This document shows, piece by piece, positions 1-8,198 of a stretch of DNA of 64,000 nucleotides (the first letter of the stretch is position 1; every line of letters begins with the position of its first letter). The position numbers and the translations under genes were made by a program. Below the pieces are notes generated by a model. That model saw nothing but the letters and a program-made list of their open reading frames with translations, did not search any database and was not told the DNA's origin. Origin of the DNA: QIAW01 sp035487295 (GTDB taxonomy: Bacteria; Acidobacteriota; Terriglobia; Terriglobales; Acidobacteriaceae); assembly GCA_035487295.1 (NCBI GenBank), contig DATHMH010000023.1, positions 1-64,000 on the forward strand. The letters are read 5' to 3'.

Positions 1-1276
1 TGCTGCTGGTATGAATCGCGGAGGTGTTGAAAGTCGAACCATTGAACTGGAACTGCCGCAGGAAGTCGTTTTCTCCCCACACATAGACCATCGGACCGGC
101 GCTGTTGCTGTCCCAATACACCGGGCCGCCGTGAATGTGCAGCGTGGCGCATCCGTTGTGCACGAACGTGGCCTGGAACTTCTGCACGATTTGCGTATCG
201 TTGGCGACCTCGTGGCCCATGTTATTGGTATTCAGGAGAAAGAAGATGCCGTCTTTGCCCCCGCCGACGATCAGGCTGGTGTTCGGTATCAGCAGCGCTC
301 CGGCAGAACCTAAGTCGCGGTCACCGCCGTTCAGGGTAGCAAAGTCCGAAGGCGTAAACCAATCCTGCACTCTGAGACCATTGCTTGGGTTCAGCTTGAC
401 GAAGCTTTCTCCGAAGTTGGCGTTGTTGTCAAAGGTTCCGTTGCCGGTCATGTAGTAGAGGTCGCCATTGAAATCCACCGTGGCGCCCTGTCCAGCCTGC
501 CAGATGCCTGCCTGGGTGCCGCTGGGGGTGTCGTTGAAAACGTGGACCTGCTGGAATGTCGAGGCGTCATAGCCCATGACGAAGCCGTGATAACCCCCGA
601 AGTCGCAGAACGACGACCATGCAATATAAACAAGGCCCTGGGAAAGGGTCAGCGCCGGGCGCTGATTCTGGACGACAGGATTAAATCCGTTCGCCTGGAT
701 GACGACCTGGGCCGTCCCCGCCCGGTCATTGCCGGTGGTGATATCGATTGCCCGCAGCCTCTGTACCGTGCCCGTACCCTCAACCGTGCGGGCCACGAAG
801 TACATGGTATTGGTGGAGGCATCAATCACCGGCGTGCCAACAATTCCGATATGTCCGGTGTAGTCGGTGTACACGTTGCACAATCCGCCGGTCCCGACCT
901 CAGTGTGGTTGGTGGGACGGCCGCCATTGTTGAAGTTGCGCGTCCAGAGCGCGGTGCCACCCCTATCAGCGTCGAAGGCATACACGGTGTTGTTTACCGT
1001 CGCCACGTAGACCACGTTATGCACGACCCCGCCAATGTTCAGCCCAGCTACGTATAGCGGTGACGCATACACTTGATCATCGACTGCCAGCTTAAACAGC
1101 AGACCAAACTGGTTTACGTTGACGTTGGACGTATTGAGTATGGTCTCGTTCAAATTGGCGCCGGTCCGCTGGTTGTCATTGTGCTGGGTTAAAACGCTTA
1201 CCTGCGCTGATGCATATATATTCAAAAGTAACACGGCCAAACTCAAGAACCGCACACACTTCCACGTTTGTGTCAT
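1..1276 (-). CDS. Secreted PQQ-like beta-propeller protein, C-terminus outside window
   Basis: The reading frame is open from an ATG at 1276 to the window edge (425 codons, no stop), so the 3' end is missing. It begins with a signal peptide (MTQTWKCVRF..., cleavage after ASA near residue 24). The mature protein starts QVSVLTQHN, as does the protein at 31529-34603, and the two stay alignable through propeller blades such as VYVATVNNTVYAFDA and VYWDSNSAGPMVYVWG. The family is PQQ-binding-like beta-propeller proteins of unknown enzymology. By analogy with its paralogue, Fn3 and malectin modules may follow outside the window (inference). A purine-rich GGAGAGG lies about 17 nt upstream of the ATG, and a promoter matching those of the other two polysaccharide units lies at 1370-1439. 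Confidence 0.85.
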   Translation of the reverse strand, partial: MTQTWKCVRFLSLAVLLLNIYASAQVSVLTQHNDNQRTGANLNETILNTSNVNVNQFGLLFKLAVDDQVYASPLYVAGLNIGGVVHNVVYVATVNNTVYAFDADRGGTALWTRNFNNGGRPTNHTEVGTGGLCNVYTDYTGHIGIVGTPVIDASTNTMYFVARTVEGTGTVQRLRAIDITTGNDRAGTAQVVIQANGFNPVVQNQRPALTLSQGLVYIAWSSFCDFGGYHGFVMGYDASTFQQVHVFNDTPSGTQAGIWQAGQGATVDFNGDLYYMTGNGTFDNNANFGESFVKLNPSNGLRVQDWFTPSDFATLNGGDRDLGSAGALLIPNTSLIVGGGKDGIFFLLNTNNMGHEVANDTQIVQKFQATFVHNGCATLHIHGGPVYWDSNSAGPMVYVWGENDFLRQFQFNGSTFNTSAIHTSS

Positions 1277-1602
1277 TTTCACTGTTTTGCTGCCTCTCCC
1301 GTTGATTTACTTGATTTGCGCTTCTTTACGAGACGATCAAAGCTATCGAGGAACTCTAGAACGGCGGGAATTTTCTGCCTGGAACCAAGAAGTGTCAAGT
1401 TTCATTGGGTTAATCTAACAATTTTAAAAGTTACTTAACAGCTGGAAATCATTGAAAAAACTAGAGGTTACCTCGATGCCGACGCTGACTCGGTTGATAG
1501 CTCCGTTAAACTTTTCGGCGGGCTGGATTCGCGGGCTCCATCAAATCACGGTCGCTGTATTATCCTAACAAAACCTTTTAAGGAAGGCAGAAGGCCGAGG
1601 AC
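1277..1602. other. Intergenic leader between regulator 1 and propeller gene
   Basis: No gene is visible in these 326 bases. They hold the promoter/operator P1 (1370-1439), described separately, which reads leftwards into the propeller gene, plus AT-rich sequence. The right end is the 3' flank of the membrane regulator that stops at 1603; I see no strong terminator hairpin for it. Confidence 0.5.
1370..1439 (-). promoter_or_regulatory. Promoter P1 with tandem GTTAnnTTAAC operators
   Basis: Read on the minus strand this has a -35 TTGACA (1398-1393), a 17-bp spacer and a possible -10 GAAAAT (1375-1370). Upstream sit two palindrome-like boxes, GTTAGATTAAC (1419-1409) and GTTAAGTAAC (1439-1430), with centres about 20.5 bp apart. 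The proximal box is exactly 10 bp from the -35, and that gap contains the conserved GAAAC. The same arrangement occurs at 21269-21341 and 34720-34791. A pair of boxes two helical turns apart next to a -35 suggests an activator site. Confidence 0.65.
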
Positions 1603-3372
1603 TTATTCTTCAGTAACCTCGATGGCGCTTACCAGGGCATAATTCACAGTGGGAACAAACGTAAGGTTGAGCTTGCCCTGTGCCGAAGCGGGAATGTTGT
1701 GAAAGACCTTTACGACGGCCCGGTTGCCTGCTCCACCGGATTCTTTGAGAATGTCAAAATCTTTCAGCAGGGTTCTACCATTGCAATAGACATCAAAAAC
1801 GCGGCTGCCCACGCCGCCAAGCGATTCCGGCGAACTAAACCAAGTCTCCGCAAAATGCAATGTAACGGTATATCGGCCGCCTTCGGCCACGGGAATGGAA
1901 TACGTGAAGTTTCCAAAGCGATGTGTGGCATATAACGCTGGATCTGCCGTGCCTTCGATAGGCGCCTTTACGGTGGACCTACGGCCACTTAGGAAGTACT
2001 GGTCAGGCATCCAGATTTGACCGAGGTGGTCGCGATAGGAGCTGTCCTGCATTGTCAATCGCACCGGAAGCATCTTTCCCGGAGCACCAGGCACAATCTC
2101 CAAGGCGTTTACGAAGCCAGCGGGGCCAGACCCTTGAAAAGTCAGATGCAGCAGGCCGTCTTTTGCGGGTGAAATATTCTTAAATATCTTCTCCGTAGCT
2201 ATGTTCGCTCCACCGGCATCGGAAGCAACGTCCAGAGTTGAAACCGGCAACTCGTTGATGGAAAGACTGACAGTGCGCAGGCCTTCGCCGTTCACCTGCG
2301 TTTCGGCAAAGTAGATGTGAAGTTCGTACGTGCCAGGAGTGAGTGGGATTTCATAAGCGAATTGTCCCTCCCGGCCGCTTCGAAAAATATCGGGGTCTTC
2401 TGTGCGCACTATCTCTCGCGGACCGTGGTTAAAGGTTGTGCCGCCTCTGAAGTAACGGTCAGAGAGCCAAACACGGCCCGCTTTATCGACGTAGTTTGCG
2501 TTGCGATCCCCAGCCAGAATACGTATCGCCCCGGATTCTGCAGTCAACGAAGCAGGAGGAACTTCTGTATTTCGGGCCACATTTACATGTGAAGCAGCCG
2601 CCCCAATGGTTCCATTTTGAACTTTATTTTCATTTTTGGCAGGGTGCTGCCACGGGCGTGCAATTGTCATCCATAGCAGGGCACTTACAGTAGCCGCAGC
2701 CAATCCAATGGCCAGCCAACGCCGATTTGGCATTTGAGTGGCCGGGCGTTCCCGGCTGCGATCCCCTGCTTCCCTCAGACTCTTATCCGTTACCTCTTCC
2801 TCATCCTCCTCCGTGGGCTGTAGCTGCGGAGACATCCCAGACTCTGGACGCAACAAAAATTGCGGTATGTATTGCCCCTTGGGAATAACGATCTGGACCC
2901 TGTGATCGTATGCCTCCCTGGCGTAGTAATCCTTTAGCCGTTTTCTCAGATAGTGGGTATCGACGCGCACTGCGGCGTCCAACTGCGGATCAAATTCGGA
3001 ATCGCGCCCCAGCACATCCACCGCGATGCTGTACTCTTTAAGTTCATTTCCTTCGCCGATAAAATATTTATCACAAAGATAACTCAACAGACGGGAAAGC
3101 TTCGGAGAACGCTTGAATGTCTCCGTTGCAAGCACTGCCGCGAGTTCGGCCCTTTCTTCCTGGTTTGTTGGCCGACCCAGGATTTCCGCATTCGAGGAGG
3201 TGATCTCATCTAACCCGGAAACTGTCTGGTCCTTTGTCCAATGACTGGTAGCCGTTGAAGGCTGATGATTAAGTTTGTGTGTCGCGCTCAGGCCTGTGTT
3301 CGGGTGCTCATTCTTGTAGTCCTGGTGGGCCTCTTCCGTGTGATTACCTGACTGGCTGCTATCCTTATACAT
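1603..3372 (-). CDS. Membrane-anchored regulator 1: DNA-binding-like domain, TM helix, two malectin domains
   Basis: 589 aa. Residues about 70-175 form a conserved domain seen at the N-terminus of many Acidobacteria proteins (SPKLSRLLSYLC, KEYSIAVDVLGR, VRVDTHYLRKRLKDYY). Its basic helix and strand-rich end (IVIPKGQYIPQF) look like a winged-helix DNA-binding fold. A single hydrophobic helix follows at about 219-237, and two malectin domains at about 283-428 and 435-588 would lie in the periplasm. No signal peptide is present, which fits N-in topology. The layout resembles ToxR/CadC one-component membrane regulators with carbohydrate-binding sensors (inference). It is a paralogue of 35219-37000, and both ATG starts follow similar upstream sequence. 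The gene lies 109 bp downstream of gnd on the same strand, so read-through from the lar operon is possible. Confidence 0.8.
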   Translation of the reverse strand: MYKDSSQSGNHTEEAHQDYKNEHPNTGLSATHKLNHQPSTATSHWTKDQTVSGLDEITSSNAEILGRPTNQEERAELAAVLATETFKRSPKLSRLLSYLCDKYFIGEGNELKEYSIAVDVLGRDSEFDPQLDAAVRVDTHYLRKRLKDYYAREAYDHRVQIVIPKGQYIPQFLLRPESGMSPQLQPTEEDEEEVTDKSLREAGDRSRERPATQMPNRRWLAIGLAAATVSALLWMTIARPWQHPAKNENKVQNGTIGAAASHVNVARNTEVPPASLTAESGAIRILAGDRNANYVDKAGRVWLSDRYFRGGTTFNHGPREIVRTEDPDIFRSGREGQFAYEIPLTPGTYELHIYFAETQVNGEGLRTVSLSINELPVSTLDVASDAGGANIATEKIFKNISPAKDGLLHLTFQGSGPAGFVNALEIVPGAPGKMLPVRLTMQDSSYRDHLGQIWMPDQYFLSGRRSTVKAPIEGTADPALYATHRFGNFTYSIPVAEGGRYTVTLHFAETWFSSPESLGGVGSRVFDVYCNGRTLLKDFDILKESGGAGNRAVVKVFHNIPASAQGKLNLTFVPTVNYALVSAIEVTEE

Positions 3373-3481
3373 GGCTACCCTGTTATTGCGTGACAGAGCA
3401 TATCACAGCTCAAATTCTGCGTTAAAGCCAGTTTGCCAGGATGAGGTTTCCCGGCTACCCCACAATCGTCGATGACTTTCG

Positions 3482-4915
3482 CTATTTACTGGCGGCCTGT
3501 AATTCGTTGCTGGTCCACTCCGTATGAAATACGCCTTCCTTGTCGGTCCGCCGGTAGGTATGCGCACCAAAATAATCGCGCTGTGCCTGGGTCAAATTCG
3601 CGGGCAGGCGCTCACTGCGATAGGCATCGAAGTAGGCCAGCGACGAACCGATCGCCAGGACGGGAATTCCCATCCCCACTGCCGTCTGGACAACCAAGCG
3701 CCACGATTCCTGGCGGCTGGCAACTGCATCGCGAAAAGCTTCATCGAGCAGCAGGTTCGTCAAAGAAGGATTGCGGTCGTAGGCCGCCATAATCTGGCCC
3801 AGCACGGTGGCGCGGATGATGCATCCAGCGCGCCAGATCTTGGCAATATTTTTCGGACGCAAATCGTACTTGTATTCTCCGGATGCGATTTGCATCAATG
3901 CCATACCCTGAGCGTACGAGGTGACCTTGCTGGCATAAAGCGCGTGTTCGACCGCTTTGATCAGTTTTTGCTTGTCGCCTTTGAACGAAATAGCCGGCCC
4001 GCGCAGCACCTTGCTGGCGGCAACGCGCTGCGGTTTGAGCGCAGATAAAATGCGGCTTTCTACCGCAGCGTTGATGGTGGGGATAGGCGCTCCCAGGTCG
4101 AGAGCGTTCTGGCTGGCTAACTTTCCCGTGCCTTTTTGCTGGGCTTCATCGAGAATCACATCTACCAGAGGTTTGCCGGTTTTCTCATCTTCCCGGGCAA
4201 GAATGTTCGCTGTGATCTCAACCAGGTAGGACTTGAGTTCTCCCTTATTCCATTCGTTGAAAATGTCGTGCAGTTCGCCGGCGCCGATTCCCAGACCACG
4301 ATGCAGCAGGTCATAGCATTCGGCGATCAATTGCATATCGCCATACTCGATGCCGTTGTGCACCATCTTGACGTAGTGGCCGGCGCCGCGCGGTCCCATA
4401 TATTCCACGCACGGCTCGCCGTCTTCGGCTTTGGCAGCGATGGCGCGGAGAATCGGGGCCACAGCCTCCCAGGCTTCGGGTTGTCCGCCGGGCATGATGG
4501 CCGGTCCCCAGAGCGCGCCTTCCTCTCCCCCAGAGACCCCGGTACCGATATAGAGAAACCCTTGAGCTTCAAGCGCCTTGTTGCGGCGGTCGGTATCGAG
4601 AAACGCGGAATTGCCGCCATCCATAAGGATGTCACCAGGCTCAAGGTGCGGCTTCAGGTGATCAATGGCGCTGTCAACCGGTGCGCCGGCAGGCACCATG
4701 ATCAGGATGCGCCGAGGCTTCTCCAACGCTTCCATCAGGGCGGTTGGTGAATCTACGCCAGCGACCTTCTTGCCCTTCGCCGGGCCGTTCAGGAAGGCGC
4801 GCATTTTGTTTGCGTCCAGGTCGTATCCCACAACGGGAAACCCATGGCGTTCCATGTTCAGGGCCAGGTTTGAGCCCATTACTCCCAGTCCCACCACTCC
4901 GATTTTTGCTGCCAC
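3482..4915 (-). CDS. gnd: 6-phosphogluconate dehydrogenase, decarboxylating
   Basis: 477 aa, the usual length of the long NADP-type enzyme. It oxidatively decarboxylates 6-phosphogluconate to ribulose 5-phosphate in the cytoplasmic pentose phosphate pathway. The N-terminus carries the Rossmann motif GVVGLGVMGSNLALNM. The signature region ILMDGGNSAFLDTDRR, GTGVSGGEEGALWGPAIMPGG, the catalytic-lysine stretch HYVKMVHNGIEYGDMQ and the C-terminal domain with RAGCIIRA are all present. It starts with GTG at 4915, supported by a TAGGAGAGG ribosome site that overlaps the stop codon of the preceding LarA-like gene. Being the last gene of the lar operon links the cluster to gluconate metabolism. Confidence 0.95.
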   Translation of the reverse strand: MAAKIGVVGLGVMGSNLALNMERHGFPVVGYDLDANKMRAFLNGPAKGKKVAGVDSPTALMEALEKPRRILIMVPAGAPVDSAIDHLKPHLEPGDILMDGGNSAFLDTDRRNKALEAQGFLYIGTGVSGGEEGALWGPAIMPGGQPEAWEAVAPILRAIAAKAEDGEPCVEYMGPRGAGHYVKMVHNGIEYGDMQLIAECYDLLHRGLGIGAGELHDIFNEWNKGELKSYLVEITANILAREDEKTGKPLVDVILDEAQQKGTGKLASQNALDLGAPIPTINAAVESRILSALKPQRVAASKVLRGPAISFKGDKQKLIKAVEHALYASKVTSYAQGMALMQIASGEYKYDLRPKNIAKIWRAGCIIRATVLGQIMAAYDRNPSLTNLLLDEAFRDAVASRQESWRLVVQTAVGMGIPVLAIGSSLAYFDAYRSERLPANLTQAQRDYFGAHTYRRTDKEGVFHTEWTSNELQAASK

Positions 4916-4923
4916 GTCCTCTC

Positions 4924-6207
4924 CTACGGCGCAGTTGCGCCCTTCTGCCTCAAGCGATACAAAGTTTCACCGGCGCGCGGGACAACCAATACACCTTCGG
5001 CTTCCCGATTACGCCACTCATCTATCCTGATGGTTGCCGGATCAATGTAACCCAGATTGATGCGGCGGCAGCGCTCTTCCGGAATCCGTGTCGCCAGACT
5101 GACCTGGATGCGGGGCTTTTCCACGCCAGTTGCGGCATCATAGGTGCCCAGGCCTTTCACGTGGGTGGAGTGCGCCAACACTCCGCCCGGATAGCGCTTG
5201 AACTTGTCCCACTGCTTCAAGAAATAATCGCGGCAGTGATAACCAATCTCGTCAATGATCTTGCCGTGCGTGTAGCTGACCTCATCGATATGCGGACTGT
5301 AGATCACCACTTCGCCGCCATCAGCCACGGCCGGCTCCATTTTGTACATGCCCTTGGCCGCGGTCCAGAGATCGTCATACATCTCCGGCATCACCGAAAG
5401 CACGCGCTTGTAGGGCTTATCAACCCACCGGATGTGGATCCTGGCTGAAAGCGCCGCCGCCGCCTTCCACGCCTCGGGCGCGGTGTCGTAGTAGAGACCG
5501 GCCAGACCATCATACGTGACCACAAGCGCCAAGCAGGTGGTGGGCACCGGAATCAGCGATGCCGCCCGATCGATAACCGCGCGCACCGGGGTATAGCCGG
5601 CGCCGATGACCTCATAATTCGTGATGACCGCGCCCAACCAGTGCGTGAAATTGATAATTTCGGCGCCTCCAATCCCGGGGAAAAAATACTTGTTGCCTCC
5701 GGAGAAGCCAACAACTTCGTGGGGAAACACCGGCCCACAAATAATGATGTGGTCATAGTTGAGAATCAGCTTATTGAGAGTGACCGGCACATCTTGCGAC
5801 ATTTTGCCGTCTGTTAGTTTTGCGATCTCGGCGGCAGGGATGCTACCGAGGTTGGCAAAGGTGGCCGGGTTTTCCCAGTGATGATTGAAAATATTGGTGT
5901 CGCCGACTTTGCCATTGACCACGGTGTGGCCCACAAGTTTGCTGAGCTGCTGGTCGCTCATGACAGGGTGCGTGCCCAGCGCAACCAGATAGTCCAGGGC
6001 CTTCACACGCGGCCGCAGTATTTCCTGGAACAGAGCGAACATTTGCGGCATGGGCATCGTGCGCGTGCCGTCAGGAATAACGACGACAATGCGCTTGCCG
6101 TCTAATTCCCGCGATTCGAACGCCTGGGTAATAATCTGGCGCACGTCGCCAGCGGCCAGATATGTATTTTCCGCTCCTCTTCCTATCGCCACGGCTAACG
6201 GCTCCAC
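4924..6207 (-). CDS. LarA-family nickel-pincer racemase/epimerase
   Basis: 427 aa. Lactate racemase superfamily enzyme that interconverts epimers at the alpha carbon of 2-hydroxy acids by hydride transfer to the nickel-pincer nucleotide. Visible residues are the substrate motif PDGTR (D46, R49), GTHP (H80), H163 in GPVFPHEVVGFSGGNK, K173 as the expected attachment lysine for the pincer cofactor, and H189 (INFTHW) as the expected Ni ligand. All cofactor genes are encoded upstream in the same operon. Characterised superfamily members act on lactate, malate, phenyllactate, hydroxyglutarate and D-gluconate. Neighbouring gnd, a HAD phosphatase and an SDR remnant favour a sugar acid such as gluconate/mannonate (inference). 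It overlaps the HAD gene by 13 nt. Confidence 0.85.
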   Translation of the reverse strand: MEPLAVAIGRGAENTYLAAGDVRQIITQAFESRELDGKRIVVVIPDGTRTMPMPQMFALFQEILRPRVKALDYLVALGTHPVMSDQQLSKLVGHTVVNGKVGDTNIFNHHWENPATFANLGSIPAAEIAKLTDGKMSQDVPVTLNKLILNYDHIIICGPVFPHEVVGFSGGNKYFFPGIGGAEIINFTHWLGAVITNYEVIGAGYTPVRAVIDRAASLIPVPTTCLALVVTYDGLAGLYYDTAPEAWKAAAALSARIHIRWVDKPYKRVLSVMPEMYDDLWTAAKGMYKMEPAVADGGEVVIYSPHIDEVSYTHGKIIDEIGYHCRDYFLKQWDKFKRYPGGVLAHSTHVKGLGTYDAATGVEKPRIQVSLATRIPEERCRRINLGYIDPATIRIDEWRNREAEGVLVVPRAGETLYRLRQKGATAP

Positions 6208-7091
6208 GGCGGAATCGACGGCAAGAGCTTGTCAAATTCAGAGATCAGCTTATTTTCGTATGCGCCGGCAAACTCGCCGGCGAGGAACTTCTTGAAGCCC
6301 TCCTTATAAAAGCATTCCCATGATTCTTCTTCGTGACCAGGATTGATGGGGAAAAAGAGCGCGTTGCTGCTGCGAGCGGCATCTAAATCGCCGGGAGCAT
6401 CGCCGATCATCAGCAGCCGGTTAGCGGCATACTTTCCAGCGGCGGCCATCTTAAGATGCTGCTTTTTTGTGCCTAACTCCTGGCCGGCGATGACCCGAAC
6501 ATATTTGTCAATATTATTCTCTCTCCATTCCTTGAGAAGAGCTTCGGTTGGTGTAGCCGAGACGACTACGGTATCAGCCTGCTTCTGTATCATTTCCAGG
6601 CTCTCGCGCACGAAGGGAAACGGGGGCAGGTTATGAACGATATCGGCCACGGCTGCGTTCACCGCTTTGCTCCACTGCAACGCATGCTCAAGTTCCGGAT
6701 CAGGGTGCTCCGCCATGTAAGCTTTGAGCCCATCATTGCTGAGCGCTTTCCCGGAAGCGATAAAATCACGCACCCTGGGCGCTTCCGGAATGCTCCATTC
6801 TCGCTTGATCACCTCAGGACGCTGGCGCAGCAGGTCTAAAGTCAAGATCAGCGCCGGCCAGCGGTTGGTTCCCCGCCATTTGGAATAGAGGTTTATAAAT
6901 TCAACCACCTCGCGGGCGTACTTAGAGACCGCTTGCAGGTCCCAATACTTGATGATCTGCGGACAAAAACACTCTTTATGCTTGATCTCCATACTGTCGA
7001 AAGCGCAGCCATCGGAGTCAATGCCCACAAAGAATTCATGTTTTGGCGCGAGTTCGGCCAACTCCTGCATTGACACGGAAACGGTTGCCAT
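6195..7091 (-). CDS. HAD-superfamily hydrolase
   Basis: 298 aa. Motif I is GIDSDGCAFDSM (D25 and D27, nucleophile and acid/base). Motif II is VVSATPTEAL. A lysine in the GTKKQHLKMA region and motif IV MIGDAPGDLDAA complete the fold, with a large helical cap at about residues 40-170. The product is probably a cytoplasmic phosphatase for a small sugar or sugar-acid phosphate; the specificity cannot be read from sequence. The start at 7091 has GGGAG about 5 nt upstream. The gene is translationally coupled to the LarA-like gene by a 13-nt overlap, so the two products probably work in one pathway. Confidence 0.85.
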   Translation of the reverse strand: MATVSVSMQELAELAPKHEFFVGIDSDGCAFDSMEIKHKECFCPQIIKYWDLQAVSKYAREVVEFINLYSKWRGTNRWPALILTLDLLRQRPEVIKREWSIPEAPRVRDFIASGKALSNDGLKAYMAEHPDPELEHALQWSKAVNAAVADIVHNLPPFPFVRESLEMIQKQADTVVVSATPTEALLKEWRENNIDKYVRVIAGQELGTKKQHLKMAAAGKYAANRLLMIGDAPGDLDAARSSNALFFPINPGHEEESWECFYKEGFKKFLAGEFAGAYENKLISEFDKLLPSIPPWSR

Positions 7092-7144
7092 AGGGTCTCC
7101 CTCTCATTTCTCGCAAGAACGCGTCATGCGTTGTTCCTGTCTTG

Positions 7145-7451
7145 CTAAACGCCGCTATATGCGGCAAAACCGCCATCCATCGGTATGACTGTTTCGGTCA
7201 CGAACTCCGAAGACGGCAAGAGCAACCAAAGGTTGGCGCGGACCTTCGGCGAGTGTAAGCCATCGCATAAAGTTGCTGACAGCGGTTTTTGCCGCTGAAT
7301 AGGCGGGAATTCGAGTTAACCGCCGGATAATGCTCATCGACGAAACATTCAAAATCCTACCATAGCCCTGCTCCGCCATGATCTTACCAAACGCATGGCA
7401 GGACAAAAAATGGCCCAGCCTGCGTGGAAACGTTTCCAGCAGCATCTGCAT
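7145..7451 (-). pseudogene. Remnant of a short-chain dehydrogenase/reductase
   Basis: The frame right after the larB stop contains the middle of a classical SDR: CHAFGKIMAEQGYGRILNVSSMS followed by the catalytic YSAAK and SNFMRWL. The N-terminal Rossmann glycine motif (about 100 residues) is absent. After WLTLAE about 60 residues are missing and the frame changes. A typical SDR C-terminus, PSSEFVTETVIPMDGGFAAY, reads in another frame and ends at the TAG at 7147-7145. The gene therefore suffered an N-terminal truncation and an internal deletion/frameshift. The surviving parts resemble sugar-acid reductases of the fructuronate/mannonate or gluconate 5-dehydrogenase type (moderate inference), which fits the operon. 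Confidence 0.8.
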
Positions 7452-8198
7452 TCACAAGCGATTGATCATCGCCGCGAAATAGGCCGCGCCAAAACCGTTG
7501 TCAATATTCACCACGGTTACGTTGGGCGCGCAGGAGTTCATCATCGCCAGCAGGGCCGTGATGCCCTGGAACGAGGCGCCGTAGCCGACACTGGTGGGCA
7601 CCGCAATTACAGGCGCTCCAACCATGCCTGCAACTACGCTGGGCAGCGCTCCTTCCATGCCCGCGCAAACAATGAACACGCGGGCGGTGGAGAGTAGCTC
7701 CTGTTGGGCAAGCAACCGATGCAAGCCGGCGACGCCAACGTCGACCACCAGTTCAACGCGGTTTCCCATCACTCGCGCCGTTACCGCAGCTTCTTCAGCC
7801 GCCGGCAAATCACTTGTGCCGGCGCACATGACGGCAATCACGCCCTTACCGCGCTCAGTCCCGTCTCGCACCAACGCGATAGTGCGAGCCCGCCGGTTGT
7901 ATTCGGCGGCGGGTACGGCGGCAAGCACGGCGCTGGCATGTTCGGGCGTGGCGCGGGTTGCGAGCACGTTTCCATCGTGCGCCGCCATTCGAGCAAAGAT
8001 GCCGGCAGTTTCCTCGGGACTTTTTCCTGCCGCGTAAATCACCTCGGGCATGCCATGCCGCAACGGGCGATGATGATCGAGCTTGGCGAAGCCTATATCT
8101 TCGAACGGCAGGGTGCGCAGGCGCTCGATGCCTTCGTCAGGAGAGATGCGCTGTTCGCGGATATCTTCTAATAAAGCCTTTACCGTGTCTCTGTCCAT
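7452..8198 (-). CDS. larB: Nickel-pincer cofactor biosynthesis protein LarB
   Basis: 248 aa. LarB carboxylates and hydrolyses nicotinic acid adenine dinucleotide, the first step of nickel-pincer nucleotide synthesis. The C-terminal PurE/AIR-carboxylase-like domain is clear: MCAGTSDLPAAEEA (C125), VCAGMEGALPSVV (C178), VPTSVGYGASF and NSCAPNVTVVNIDNGFGAAY. C223 in the last block is the position expected for the catalytic cysteine of the family. It overlaps larC by 19 nt, which indicates translational coupling. Its stop codon abuts the SDR remnant. Confidence 0.95.
   Translation of the reverse strand: MDRDTVKALLEDIREQRISPDEGIERLRTLPFEDIGFAKLDHHRPLRHGMPEVIYAAGKSPEETAGIFARMAAHDGNVLATRATPEHASAVLAAVPAAEYNRRARTIALVRDGTERGKGVIAVMCAGTSDLPAAEEAAVTARVMGNRVELVVDVGVAGLHRLLAQQELLSTARVFIVCAGMEGALPSVVAGMVGAPVIAVPTSVGYGASFQGITALLAMMNSCAPNVTVVNIDNGFGAAYFAAMINRL

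Noticed and set aside
542..1057. Open frame of 171 codons on the plus strand near the left edge
   Set aside because: It is antisense to the propeller gene, whose signal peptide and blades align with the paralogue at 31529-34603.
4924..6207. Calling the LarA-like enzyme lactate racemase outright
   Set aside because: The superfamily has several substrates and the operon contains gnd and sugar-type enzymes but no lactate genes, so the specific name is not justified.
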